From NCBI GenBank assembly GCA_021234155.1, contig JAJEKV010000002.1, positions 33,311,123 to 33,375,122 on the forward strand: a stretch of DNA of 64,000 bases, in the 5' to 3' direction. A program made the position numbers and the translations under genes. The DNA comes from Isoetes taiwanensis. Taxonomy: Eukaryota > Streptophyta > Lycopodiopsida > Isoetales > Isoetaceae. The notes under the pieces were generated by a model. The model searched no databases. It was given only the letters and a program-made list of their open reading frames with translations, and was not told the DNA's origin. Shown in pieces: positions 21,671-32,829 of this stretch (positions are counted from its first letter, which is position 1; every line of letters begins with the position of its first letter).

Positions 21671-22182
21671 CGCCCTAACTAATTCGATTAGGGACTCGTT
21701 CTAGTTTTATGGAGCTCAATCAAGAAGGACCTCCTACCCCCAACGCACTGCCCAATTACACACCAAATTCTACCAGCCCCGCAACAGAGAAAAGCTGCAC
21801 TACAATCATGTTAGACCAGTTCTCCAGGGTCTGGGGTTCCCGAACATTCCCTCTGACCATGATGTGACTGTTGCAGAGATAGATAGTTTAATCATCCAAA
21901 CGTACAATTCGAGGTCTAGAATAGGATTTAGCAGATCGGATTTAGGCAGTCATTTCCTTTGTATCCTATGCCTTGACAGAGTAGGCTCTTTAAGAGTTTC
22001 AGCCCATAACTCAGGCTATCTTGCTTTGGGGAGATTTTCACGAAACCTTTTCCAAATCTCTGTTCTCGAAAGATTTGGGATTGAACCCATTCTTCACTGG
22101 ACGACTTCTTCGACCTCCGACCTGCTTGGTTTTTTGCTGATTTACAGATTTTAGTGTGGAGATTTGCAGGTGAAAACTAAGA

Positions 22183-23853
22183 ATGGCAAGCAAAACTGTT
22201 AGAAATGGTTCCGGCCTTCCCACAAACCCAATTGAAAGGGAGAAAAGGCTTAAACTCATTGAGGATGAGGAATGGACGCAGATTTTTTGGTTGGACAGCA
22301 AAAATGATAAGGGATGGAGCAAGATGAAAACCATGTACATGACCTTTGCAATTATACAAGATCAACAAAAAGCAGCCGCGGTCTGCATGGATGTTTTGGG
22401 GGATGGAGTTATCTGCGAAACCCTGGACAAAATGAAAGCATTGGAGAAAGATTATGAAGCCGGAAGAGCTAACGACCGAGACTGGGCATGGAACTTCTTT
22501 GAACTTCTTCAAGAGATGGACAGAAATCTCTGTAAGAGAATAATGGTGAAGCAAGGCCACTCTGAATCAGACTGTTGCAGCCTTAAGAACAATGTTTTCC
22601 AGAAATCCATGAATGAGCTCCTCAATCTTGCTAAAAGCACTCTCCTTGACCTAGAAAACATGAATTGGAACTCCAAAGCTTCAATCAAACTGATTAGAAG
22701 GTGGGAGGATGCAGAGGACCACGTCATCGAAAGTCACCGTAAGCAGGCTCTCAGTAAACTTCCCTCAGGAGCGGACCTGATCTTAGGAGACGTTTCCCAA
22801 GAATACGGCATTCTCCAAACTAGGCTCAAGAAAGACACTAAAACATGTAAGATCAGGGATTCGAATGGTTATTTTAACCCTCTCGAGACGAGCCAATGTG
22901 ACTCCAAGAACTGTGAAAGCTTAAACAATTCTGGCATGACCAAACCAAGTACAGTTGTTGGGGACCAGAATGTCAGTAACCGGATTCCTGTTCTGGGCAA
23001 AAGCGACAAGGCTAAAGGTCAAATTCTTCCTTCTTATAAAAATGCTTTGCTTAATATAGGTTCTTGTGATAACCCTACTGATAAGTCTAAAGCTAATTCG
23101 GATTATTTAGATCTTTCGGGTATCCAAGATTCTTCGGCTGTTAATCTGTATTCTAAGAAAGGCTTGATTATCCATTTCCCCATTAACTGTCCTTCCATTG
23201 GCGAGATCAAGTTTTGGTTAACCAAAACTCAAAAGCTCCCCATTCTTTCCCTGCTCAAAATTGACAGCAGAACTTTCCAGATTTTATACAGGGATAATTT
23301 TAGTGTTACTTACATTCTAAAAAAGAAGCTGGGCAAAATTGGTAACAATGATTTCTATATTATACGATGGAACCCTCTCTTTATCCCTGGTAACTCTGAT
23401 CAAATTTCTACATCCACTTGGATAACTTTACCCAACTTGCCTCCTGCTTTATGGACTCTTTCCCATCTTAAGGCGATCTCGGGTAATCTTGGAGAGATCA
23501 TCTCTATTAATATTCCTCAAACTAACTTTCCTTCGGTCTGCATCTCCAAGAAGATTAATTCTAATTGGCAGAGGAAAGTTAAAATTAAGCTGGCAGAAGG
23601 CAGATTTATGGACCTTGATATTATGTATTCCAAAATTCCGGTCCACAGTGTCCCGGAAAAGGGGCCTCCTCCTGATGCTAAAGATGATCCCCTTAATTTA
23701 AAAACTCCTCTCATTATCAGACAAGAATGGCGTCCCAAAAATAAAGAAAATGACAGTCTAATGGATCATAACAGTGTGGCTACCAATGATATTATCCCCA
23801 GACCACCTGCTGAGGAAAAAAAGCATTTCTCTCCAACACATAACTATCATTAA
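22183..23853 (+). CDS. LINE ORF1 (DUF4283-like), 5' part, 556 codons
   Basis: An open frame starts MASKTVRNGSG. Residues about 1-190 are charged and helical, with no zinc knuckle seen. Residues about 330-480 carry the DUF4283-type pattern of plant L1 ORF1 proteins (FPINCPSIGEIKFWL, then WITLPNLPPALWTLSHLKAI, in place of the common 'W.RLPGLPLE.W....L..IG'). Intact proteins bind the element RNA. The last few codons after HFSP (from 23835) come from an inserted element and supply an artificial stop; the original C-terminus continues at 26662. The lack of internal stops over 550 codons shows that the LINE is young or recently constrained. It is transposon protein, not a host gene. Confidence 0.8.
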   Translation: MASKTVRNGSGLPTNPIEREKRLKLIEDEEWTQIFWLDSKNDKGWSKMKTMYMTFAIIQDQQKAAAVCMDVLGDGVICETLDKMKALEKDYEAGRANDRDWAWNFFELLQEMDRNLCKRIMVKQGHSESDCCSLKNNVFQKSMNELLNLAKSTLLDLENMNWNSKASIKLIRRWEDAEDHVIESHRKQALSKLPSGADLILGDVSQEYGILQTRLKKDTKTCKIRDSNGYFNPLETSQCDSKNCESLNNSGMTKPSTVVGDQNVSNRIPVLGKSDKAKGQILPSYKNALLNIGSCDNPTDKSKANSDYLDLSGIQDSSAVNLYSKKGLIIHFPINCPSIGEIKFWLTKTQKLPILSLLKIDSRTFQILYRDNFSVTYILKKKLGKIGNNDFYIIRWNPLFIPGNSDQISTSTWITLPNLPPALWTLSHLKAISGNLGEIISINIPQTNFPSVCISKKINSNWQRKVKIKLAEGRFMDLDIMYSKIPVHSVPEKGPPPDAKDDPLNLKTPLIIRQEWRPKNKENDSLMDHNSVATNDIIPRPPAEEKKHFSPTHNYH

Positions 23854-24277
23854 CATTAATTATTCCAAACCATTGCATTCCACACTTAAAAATAAAATTC
23901 CCCCTTAAACCCCCTTTGGTTTGGGTGCATATTCACACGGGGAATGACTCCGGGCATCGAGAGCTGTTGGATGAGCATATATGCCTTTTATTCCTCGATC
24001 TAGACCGTACATAGTGATCCTCATTTGTGGGGTATGCCTGTACAAGTTTTGGTATACTGTATAACACAATTTGCGAAATACTATAAGATTTGAGAGAATG
24101 TACTATATGGTATTGATTTTGTACATGTATAACATGATTTTAGGGGCTCTCGCCGCCCTACGTCGCCCCCCGTGTGAATATGCACCCAAACCAAAGGGGG
24201 TTTAAGGGGGAATTTTATTTTTAAGTGTGGAATGCAATGGTTTGGAATAATTAATGTTAATGATAGTTATGTGTTGG
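23833..24277. repeat. Perfect 110 bp inverted repeat with a 225 bp loop (MITE-like)
   Basis: 23833-23942 and 24168-24277 are exact reverse complements as far as could be checked, running from ccaacacataactatcatta through ccccctttggtttgggtgca to cacgggg. The loop (23943-24167) and the inner arm recur, diverged, at 40718-41000, starting with ccccctttggtttgggcgca, so this is a member of a dispersed family. The absence of mismatches implies very recent origin or conversion. Confidence 0.85.
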
Positions 24278-26661
24278 TAGTTATACTAAAAAAATTTTTT
24301 GGCCCTTCGGGCCCTAACAAAAGAAAACAAAACCAAATAAACAAACAAGCAACAATACAACATATACACAGTCCAAACTCCCTTGAGTGAATATGTAGCA
24401 TCTAAACTAAAAAAAAGTCATATAATCATTGTTTAATGTTATATATTGTTATATGTTTGTGAAATATGTGAAGAACAAGAAATTTAGGGCCTATAGAATA
24501 TAAAAATCATAAAAACGATGCAAATGAAAACGTGTACACAAACTAGCATAAGGGGTTCTCATACTCGTCTAACCCTCAATACTCGTCTAACCCTGGCCCT
24601 TGATCCAAGTAATATTCCATGGATTATTCCAAACCCACAAACTATAGCCGTTCATCTAAAAACGAGATGGGGTCAAAACCCATTTTCCACCTCACCCAAA
24701 GGTTGTCTCAATTGTATTCTGTTGAAGTCAAACATGTACAGACAGACTACTTAACACCAAACATACATACACTGTGCACAGATTACAGGAACTCCATTCC
24801 TGTTCAACACTAGAGCTGATTCCTGTTTAACACTAGAGCTGCTTGCATTACAACCTGCAGCTCTGTAAATTTGAATTACATGGACAACAAGAAAACTCTA
24901 ATATAACTCCACTTCCTTTGAAACAACGATGGGTCAAGCACAGGCTTTGGATTAAGCTTCAGTGCTGGAGATGCCTCTGGTGCCAAACTCAGTCCAAGAA
25001 GATCATCAATTGCTAAGACAGGCTTCTGTCTTTGCATTGTTGTCATGTCATGTTGGCTAGCGTCTCCACAATGCTATGCCTAGATGCATATGAGCCATTA
25101 CTTATGGTAGCTCGACTATCTTCCTTTTCAGATGCACCCAACAATAGATCATTGCCACTTGCTTCCACTTCGCTCACTTGGCAAAATATTGTCCGTAGAA
25201 GAACCTACAGCTAAAGTGCTTGTATCATCTGAGAATTCCACGAAACCTCGGTGCTCTTTGTCAAGAAACAGGTAAGAAGGCTGCAGATTTGAAAAACCAT
25301 CTTAATACATAAAGGGTCGCAGGATTATATATGGTCTATAAAGTCTTTTGGCAATCTACCTGCCGATAAACAACTGAAAGGCTGTTAAATTCATCGAAAA
25401 TTCTATCCTTTTTATCTCACAACTTCAGGTCAAAGTATGGAACACTGTAACCATAAGAGCTAAGAGGCATTCAAGAAGGGACCTGATTTGCATCTGCTAA
25501 TCCAGCTGCTAGAGCTGCTCCAAGAACCTTCTGACTTTCAGGAGGCCTTTTGAAGAATATCTTTGCTGCTGCTGTCAGTAACTCCAGCCGAACCTTGATT
25601 CATAGTTAGTGCAGCATCAATGTAAGGACTCAATTCATTGAACAGTAAACAAGAAAAGGTATGCATGCAAGGCATTCATGCCCATCTACACAAAAGTACT
25701 CGATACCTCTGCTGAGTCTTCATCACACGCTTTGCGGAGGGATTTTCCAAAGGTAAATTGTAGAAGTGCATGGCGGTCTGACACAAAAGATTTGCGGTGA
25801 CACAAAAATACCCAGACTTCCTCAGTACCTTCGGAGCATGAAAAGGAGCATGAGAGAATACTATGAACTGCCAGACATTAAAACATCTCCGGTGTCCTGT
25901 GCGCTAGCCCTTAGCCTGCCAGAACCCTGTTGCAATGGAGCAGAACCCATGTATCCAAATCCAAGAAATCCGGCAACAACCGCAGTACATCATTTTATTC
26001 CAGAGAAATACCTGCTATTCCAGAAGTCTTATTTCGTCTAAGCACTGCGGTATGCCCTCAAAGCTTGTAATCTGTTGAACCTCCCAATCATCTACCTCTG
26101 CTCTGATCTGCCTTTACTTGCTCTGATGGCGATTTACTCAGGGCATGAGGACAAACAAATTAACCAGGAGCCTAATCGGAGTTTTGAATGGGGTAATGCG
26201 CCATACTTAGATTGCTTCTCAGATTCTGCTGCAAAATGGTCCAAACCTAGAGACCTTCTCCATTCTCATTTTGACCTATTAACTCTTGTAATGTTTGCCC
26301 CAGACTGAAGCCAAAGATTGGAGATGCAATCACTTAAAAGAAGCAGAGGTCTTTGACCTAAATCGCTCCAACAAGATTCTTATCTTGCTAATCCGTGTTG
26401 TTGCAGATTTGCAAGCCCTGTTTCGTGCCCTAAAATGCTATCCATAAGGCTTGCATGTTCAGCCCCTAAAATAAAAAGAGGGCTTTTGTTGTGAGCCCTT
26501 GGATGTTGGACCATTGAAAAAAAAAGCTAAATCAACGACTAAGAAATGGCGCACTCTAGATGTACGCATTAGTACATCCATTCGAATACGCCATGAAATC
26601 TTAGGAAAACCTTTGTGAAAAGCGTACAAAAACACAAAGAAAACCCCCTGTTATTATGCTA
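23835..26661. mobile_element. 2.8 kb insertion splitting LINE ORF1, carrying an AP-4 beta fragment
   Basis: ORF1 reads ..KKHFSP before 23835, and the sequence after 26661 resumes in the same frame with ..HISPYTMPNSPYF. The DNA catttctctcc (23824-23834) and catatctctcc (26662-26672) match at 10 of 11 positions: a target duplication with one later change. Removing the insert restores one continuous ORF1. The insert contains a 110 bp inverted repeat at its left end (23833-24277) and an AP-4 beta gene slice. Its right 220 bp (26440-26661) are related to 28375-28600 in the opposite orientation. The 9-11 bp duplication fits a Mutator-like (Pack-MULE-type) element, but the two outer ends are not clearly inverted repeats of each other. 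Confidence 0.7.
24898..25755 (-). pseudogene. AP-4 complex beta subunit (adaptin) fragment with introns
   Basis: Four exon pieces on the minus strand keep good splice borders. Exon a (about 25755-25707) reads ..CDEDSAE before a gtatcg donor. Exon b (25593-25483, 37 codons) reads VRLELLTAAAKIFFKRPPES then QKVLGAALAAGLADANQ. Exon c (about 25424-25360) reads KDRIFDEFNSLSVVYRQ. Exon d (from 25280) reads PSYLFLDKEHRGFVEFSDD, then after a frameshift LLLGASEKEDSRA, then LAIDDLLGLSLAPEASPALK and LNPKPVLDPSLFQRKW. Order and text follow plant AP-4 beta (hinge, then the start of the ear domain). Intact AP-4 sorts cargo at the trans-Golgi. Here the gene is cut at both ends and frameshifted near 25150. 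Introns of 79-113 bp are retained, so it was moved as DNA. Confidence 0.85.
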
Positions 26662-26995
26662 CATATCTCTCCTTATACTATGCCCAACTCTCCTTATTTT
26701 GATAATAATTGGAATCTCTTTGTCCTAAATATCAATATGGAGATTAAGGTTAAAACTGGTATCATGACCCTCTCCTTCCCGCTCAAAGAGTATCACCAAC
26801 CTGATGTTTCAGATGTTGAATCAGTGAGCTACAACTCAGAGGATGATTTCTTAATTTCATGCGATGATGAAAGTTGGAAGCAAATTACTAAAAAAAGAGG
26901 CAGAGGTCGGAAAAAATCCTATGCTAGACCAATCAGGGTCAGCCCCAGAAATTCTGCCATCCGGTCCAGAATGGACAAAAAACTTCCTTAATTTT
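26662..26995 (+). pseudogene. LINE ORF1, 3' part
   Basis: Continuation of the ORF1 begun at 22183 after the 2.8 kb insertion. It is in frame from HISPYTMPNS to a stop near 26991. The end is acidic (DVSDVESVSYNSEDDF) and then basic (KKRGRGRKKS), a common layout for plant LINE ORF1 tails. Confidence 0.75.
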
Positions 26996-27059
26996 TAATG
27001 TATACTTCTTTAAGAATACAAGTTCTTGATGAGTCAACAGGACATCACCATACACCTTA

Positions 27060-27835
27060 AATGGGGAGTCTCACCTGATACAGCCAGGAAAAACTTGATT
27101 TTTATGTGGAGAAGCCCGATTAACCCAAAGATTAAGGCCTTTATGTGGCAATTATGGCACAAAGGCCTGGCAACCAATTGTAAGAGATTTCGCTTATCCA
27201 TGACTAACTCGGATTTGTGTGACAGATGCCTTGCTGCTAAAGAGGACGAGGAACACCTGTTCAGATCATGCCTCTGGTCAGAATGGGTTCTTAAATTAGC
27301 CTCTAATATTCTCGGCCGAAACATGGTTGATCTAAGCCAAAAGGATTCTTTTATGCCCACCAATCCGACCGATTTGAGATTTATATCCTCCTTTGGAGGA
27401 TCTGGAAAGGAAGAAACACCTTTATCTTTGATTGTGAAATCATCCCTCCGGAAGGGATCATAAAACAGGTGCTATATGATATCAATTGGATTATGGAAAT
27501 TAATGGGTGAATTGTTTGTTTCTGCAGATACTCTGTTTCTTATGACTAGGCGGCTTCAATGGAAGAAAATTAAGGATGACATCAATCTTGATTGGATCAA
27601 ATTTTTCGGAGCAGTGGAAACATCTGTACACGCAGAAGCTTTCTGTACATGCGGATGCTGCTGTGACCAAAATCTCGACATAAGAAGGGAGCTAATTTGC
27701 ACAGCAAAGGACGCCAAAGAAAGATACAATATGGCTAAGGCCACCTCATGCATGTGTGTCTACTGCGTGTTCCATACAATCTCCAAGGGGAAAGCAAGGA
27801 AATGCACCAACCAGAATCTCAAGACAATCCACTAA
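27060..27835 (+). pseudogene. LINE ORF2 C-terminus with zf-RVT-like domain
   Basis: The frame reads RKNLIFMWRSPINPKIKAFM, then CDRCLAAKEDEEHLFRSC. This is the zf-RVT pattern of plant LINEs ('W....P.K.K.F.W', then 'C..C....E...HLF..C'). After a frameshift near 27390 another frame gives LLWRIWKGRNTFIFDCEIIP, the usual 'IW..RN..IF' tail. The RT and endonuclease are absent upstream, so the protein cannot function. A poly(A) run and the target duplication follow at 28007-28043. Confidence 0.75.
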
Positions 27836-28043
27836 ACTTCAAGGCTCGACCTCAGCTCTCTGTTATCTCAGCTTTTTCTTGTTGCACAGACTTATCTTTT
27901 ATCAAGGTTTTATCTTTTTAAAAGGTTTATCAGTACGAGGGTTAAACTTCCCTTGAAAAAAGTGTTTTGTAACCCTTAATTATACTTAATATATATAGCC
28001 TTCAATTAAAAAAAAAAAAAAAAAAAAAAAATCATGTTAGACC

Positions 28044-28350
28044 TTCCAACCAATCTTCCACTTCACCTATAAATTAAAGAGTTGGAGATAATGGACACCC
28101 TATTTTTTGTATAGTTTCACTAATAACTGAGCAAGGCCCTCATATAAGCGGGCCACTACACTCATCAAATACATTGGCATTCCCATTTTTTACATTAAAG
28201 ATGCATTTAATCAAAGTGACTTTATTTTGGAACTCTCTTGCTTCAAACTAAAAAGACGTTCCAATCGTTTTCGGCCTCATGAGTCATTGATAAGATGAGT
28301 TCATTCATGTTTGGTTGAATTCCTTTACGAAGACATTTTGCCTCCTTTTC
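28044..28350 (-). pseudogene. LINE reverse transcriptase fragment, also at 37207-37455
   Basis: On the minus strand, near 28090-28040, a degraded GCPLSPTL..FIGEVEDWLEG is read. This is the RT box 'QGCPLSPTLFG.YIDE.E.WL'. Upstream on that strand comes ..ARLYEGLAQ, matching 'RLYEG'. The same sequence, with small indels, occurs at 37207-37455. Both are frameshifted. Confidence 0.6.
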
Positions 28351-28374
28351 TCGGAAGGTGGGTCAAATATCTAG

Positions 28375-28600
28375 CATTATAACAGGGGGTTTTTTTTGTG
28401 ATTTTATACGCTTTTTGGCATGGTTTTCATATGATTTCATGGGCGTATTGCACGAGGCATACTAATCAGTATGTCTAGAGTGCACCAAGTTTTGCATGCA
28501 ATTTGTGCAATTTTTGTTTCATGCTCCTCAATGGTTAAGATCGAGGGCTTACAAAGAAAGCCCTCTTTTAATCCAAAAAGATCCAAGGGCTTATAATGAA
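28375..28600 (+). repeat. Transposon end related to 26440-26661 (inverted)
   Basis: Starting at cattataacagggggttttt, about 110 bp match the reverse complement of 26661-26550 (tagcataataacagggggtt), through the phrase tctagagtgc-cca. A small phrase (aagggct...aaagccc) near 28540-28600 is shared as well. The cagggggtt terminus also appears next to the SINEs (36583, 37190, 41060, 53620), indicating a common repeat boundary. Confidence 0.5.
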
Positions 28601-29016
28601 AGCCCTTTTCTCATGAAATTCGAGACAGCCGGAATTAGGGCACGGTTAGGGTTTGTGGAATCGATGATGGCGCCATAACCTTGCCCCTTTGCATGAGCCT
28701 TCCCTTTCTGCTTTTACACAATCACTTCGGCAATGGTCACATTGGCCAGTACTTACGACCAGAGCTTAAGATTCTGATCCGGCAAGAGCTGCTGCACAAA
28801 CATTTGCAAATGTAGCTCGATTTTCAACTTCTAACTTTGATTTTTCGTTCAGACCTGGAGTTTTGTGGATCATAACAAGTGTATCTGGGCATTGCTTTTT
28901 CGTCCTCGGCAGCGTTTTCTTCTCAGGCGAGCTGTTTGGCGAGTTGTTGTTGATATGGTAATTTGGTCTGGCAATTTAGTCTCACTAAACACATTGCTAT
29001 TTTCTTTCTGCTCCAG

Positions 29017-29157
29017 GTTGGAAAGTTCACTCAGCTTATGACAACATTTTTGGGTGGATTCCTTGTTGCTTTTATCACAGGATGGAAGTTTACACTTGTC
29101 ATGCTTTCTACCTTGCCACTTATTGTTGCTGCTAGAGCTATGATGTCTGTTGTAATC
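29017..29157 (+). pseudogene. ABCB (P-glycoprotein type) transporter exon fragment
   Basis: A good acceptor (tttctttctgctccag) precedes VGKFTQLMTTFLGGFLVAFI, then TGWKFTLVMLSTLPLIVAA and AMMSVV. This matches a transmembrane helix pair of plant ABCB half-transporters ('KVGKFIQL.STFFGGF..AF..GW.LTLVMLS..PL'). After about 29157 the sequence switches abruptly to the PKS-type 3' UTR text ccctcgccctaacgaattcg, which is also at 21669 and 55910. It is therefore one exon fused to unrelated debris. Upstream (28600-29016) nothing was recognised. Confidence 0.8.
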
Positions 29158-29472
29158 CCTCGCCCTAACGAATTCGATTAGGGACTTGTTTTGCATGCAA
29201 TTAGTTGCTTGCAGGATGACAGTGCTGCCATGTGCTGACCTCAAAAGGAAATAATACCTTCACATAAGAAAGCTTCCTTGCTATTCAGAGACTGATTATA
29301 AGAGCCTCCAATTGTGTAGGTAAACTATGCATAATGGAGGCTGAATTGACAACTTATTTTCTTGTAGTTTTAAAGATCCCTGCATCCCCATGTTGCTTCA
29401 AAAAATGAATGACTTGAAGATCACATTTTTCGATTGTGTATTAGACCAAATCTATTAATGTTGTTGTAATTG
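29158..29472. repeat. Segment duplicated at 55909-56225
   Basis: From the ctaa-gaattcgatta-ggac phrase to the LTR start, the two loci align closely (for example tgcaattagttgcttgcagg in both). Both run straight into the same gypsy-type LTR start (tgtgacgttccagg), so the LTR was already present when the segment was duplicated. Confidence 0.8.
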
Positions 29473-30127
29473 TGTGACGTTCCAGGTATTTATACGGTAT
29501 ACGTATACATACTATGACACGTTATCAGTATATAACTAGAAAATTGCCCACCTTCGGTGGGCATCCCATGTGATTGCATGGCAATTTTGTTTTGTATTTG
29601 GTCCACATGTAATGGCACATTTGAGCTATGCTAAATGGTTCATGATGTTCGATTGATCTTATGGGATAGGGTAACAACATGCTATGGCCATCGATTGGGG
29701 GGTCTTCAATGGACATCCAATAATATTTAGACCATGTGTTTTTTGTTTAAACAATGAGCAACTTTGTGTTTATTGCAATGGTTTTAAGAAATACATGGTC
29801 CACAAAAAATAATATAGCACAAATTCAATTTATTAGACAGTTTATTAGACGAATTGATAATATAACAACCCCATAACAATATGATAAGAAAATCTATCAT
29901 TGAGGAGCAAATCTCAAAATCGCATTGGGTGTAGTCTAGTGATTCAAAATCATGTTTCAAAATGGAACAATGCATTTGCCATCCTCAATAGCATGTTGCT
30001 TCTTATGAATTAAGAATATGTCACTATGCCATGTTCAAATTCATCTCTTTCCATAGTACCACTTTGAAAGCAAAAAAGATATCCTGAACTTGTTTATTAG
30101 GATGAGAATAGATATAACCACGACGGA

Positions 30128-30490
30128 ATATGATAGTTGCAGATATGAACTCCTCCATTTTATTGTAATAGAAATACTTTGGCACCTGATTGAGCAAAAC
30201 GTTTAAAGGTGGTCCTTTAGTCTACTAAGCACAGTACCATAGCCTCCTGTTTGGGACATTCTTGAACATATACGAAGTAACCAAGTTCATGTGGATGCTG
30301 GCTAGGAACTAATTGTGGATTCTTTGTAAATGTATATAGCTCTAGTTCGACCGTACTGTATGCCCTTTTAAGAAAGCCTAATAAAAAGAAAACCTTTACT
30401 TGATCAGCCAATTATGATGTCAATGTCATAGAAAACTTTGCATGCAATCCCTTCAGGAGCACATATTGTTAGGCACTTTAATGCAATCCA
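30128..30490. repeat. Internal direct repeat of the Helitron (copies at 33048-33440 and 33600-33870)
   Basis: The phrase atatgatagttgcagatatg, followed by ttggcacctgattgagcaaa and catgtggatgctggctag, occurs at 30128 and 33048, and partly at 33600. The copies differ by point changes and one internal deletion. A related pair near 33440 and 33870 adds the phrase agagcagccattagacattg. The duplication arose inside the Helitron; no coding role is apparent. Confidence 0.7.
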
Positions 30491-32829
30491 ACATGATCTA
30501 GAACTTCCTGCTCGTTGAAAGGGCTAGCATATAGGCATTCCACATATCTTCATCACCTGGTATAATGAATATAAGTTGATGGTCATGTTAGATTACGTCT
30601 TCCTGTATATTTATCGACACAAGCAATGAAAGAAAGTATCGCATCTTATGTGTCCTTGTGTCTTCTAAGGAGGTCACTTCCTAAAATATAGTACTACAAA
30701 TAACATCTGAAATATAATTCTACCTTATTTCCTTAATATCGAGTTTTTAAATCGTCCATGTTAGAAGGATTTTGTTAATAAAAATAGGGGCAACACCATT
30801 AAAAATCAACAGAAGTCTAAGTGGCACTTCCATCATCAGAACCTAACCCATGAGGAGCAAGATATACAGACCACGAAGACATAGATGAGTGTCTTAGCAT
30901 ACAAATCTAATTCTTCTCTCCAATGGGTGATTACGTTCCAGCATCTATAGTCTAAGTTTACCACAAATGTTCATTACTAAGCATAAAGTTAACATAGAAA
31001 TCACATTCAGAACAACTATCAACATGGAAAAATTGGTCAACTATTTTGAGTTCAGCATAAATACTCGGTACAACATCATTTCACATTTCTCCTATGGCCT
31101 ATTGATCTCCGTGAACGTAGTTAAATGTCTGTATACTGACTTCAACAGATCCTAGGCTTATCGGATACAATTTCTGACGTCGAGTCAAGAAATGGAAAAG
31201 TATAGGTTGCCTAGAAGTATAGAAGTTATATTTGCTCAACTCACGAGGAGCAAGTTATACAGAGTGCAGAGATGTAGATGAGTCTCTTAGCATATAGACC
31301 TTATTTTTCTCTATAATGGGTAATTATATTCCAGCATCTACAGTCTAAGTTGACCAGAGCTGTTCATTACCACGCATAAAGCTAATATACAAATCACACT
31401 TACAACATCCATCAACACGGAAAAAGTCGCTCAACTATATTTGTTATCTTCTGATTCATTGCTATCAAAGGGCTATAAACATATTCATAAAAGGTATGTT
31501 TGGAGCATGACCAAAAATTGAGCTTCAAAGACATTGAATTTCAATCCTTGTGAAATAATTGCATAAAACAACAGAGAATGAGACTAAATTAGCATGTCCT
31601 ACAAAATGCCAAGCTTATACAAACTCATTATCTTTTAATTCAATGCCACCAAATAGGTATAAACTCTGAACTTCACTGAATTTCAAAACTTGCTTACCTA
31701 ATAAGCTCGAACCCATAGCTGCTAGCTCTGCGGTTACTTCTGAAGGCCTGCAATTTATTTTTTGCTTGGCACAAAACTCTTTCTCCACAAAAGAGCTAAG
31801 AAAAGGAAAAACACCAACGCATAAGCTCCGCGATTTATTTATTTCTTGGCAGAAATGTGCATTTCTGTAAGGAAAAAACACACACACACACCAAATAGAC
31901 CTTCCCTCAAATTTTCAATGCCAGTCACCCTGCTCCATTCAGCCCGCAGTCCGCAAGATCGTCAATTTGTCCAACGACTCATCTGCAGCCAAATCAAATA
32001 AGAGAAACTGTAATAAAATATATGAAGAGTTTAGGGATCTAGCACCATATCTTTTGTAACCGGATTATGTATGGATGCAGCTTCCATCGCCAAAGGCTCC
32101 TTGAGGCGGTTTATCTGCATTCAAACTGATTAGAGAAACGGATATATAATAAAATACTTGGCTTAAAGTACAACCGCCTGAACCTTTCTGGCCAGAAGTA
32201 TGAAGGGGGTAGCATCGCCACAGCTGGATAACAGGAAGTATGTATTGTAAATTTTTTTGTCAAATTAAAAGTAAACCTACATGCACATCAATAATGTATC
32301 TTTTAAATATGATCTGGATATGTTAGAGGTAATGGGAATGCAAAACGGTTAAGACTTACATAATTCAAGGATGTGCATTCCATTGCAATACTAAAAAAAA
32401 CATCAGATGTCATCTTTTCTATTATATTTATGCAGAAGACTAAAAAGAGCAACAAACATACCTCCAAGTCCGTTATGTCTTCTGTTATTGATGCAAAACG
32501 ATTAAGACTTACATAATTCAAGGATGTCCATTATGTTATACCATCACAAATCTATAGGATCTCTACCTTATTTCTTTCAATTTATTTGCTAGCTTAACAA
32601 TTTCGCACCAAACTGAAGGCTAATTCCGTAAAAAAAGGAAGAAGGGACATCGTCAACCTATGAAATGCTTCTGGCAAGTGGAATAAATGCTTCTTTTGCA
32701 AGCCCTTTATAGACGTAGACCCTATACTTCTACGCCCCTTTCCTTAAACCCGACTCAGAAACCTAATCCCTTAGCTGAGGGAAGAGATACACTACCTGGT
32801 AAAAAATGGCCATCCTTGTGCGCATGAGG

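Larger units (their letters stand above)
21805..28043 (+). mobile_element. L1-type LINE with 13 bp target duplication and poly(A)
   Basis: The 13 bp atcatgttagacc stands at 21805-21817 and again at 28031-28043, immediately after a run of A (about 28007-28030). This defines an insertion of about 6.2 kb in plus orientation. Inside are a leader, an ORF1 (22183-23853 and 26662-26995, split by a later insertion) and the end of ORF2 (27060-27835) with a zf-RVT-like region. The endonuclease and RT core of ORF2 are missing between about 27000 and 27060, so the element is an internally deleted, non-autonomous copy. It lies about 450 bp downstream of the PKS gene, in its distal 3' flank. Confidence 0.85.

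Noticed and set aside
22183-23853. The 556-codon frame as a host gene
   Set aside because: It lies between a 13 bp target duplication and poly(A), has a DUF4283-type pattern, is followed by a zf-RVT-type ORF2 end, and its stop comes from an inserted element; it is LINE ORF1.
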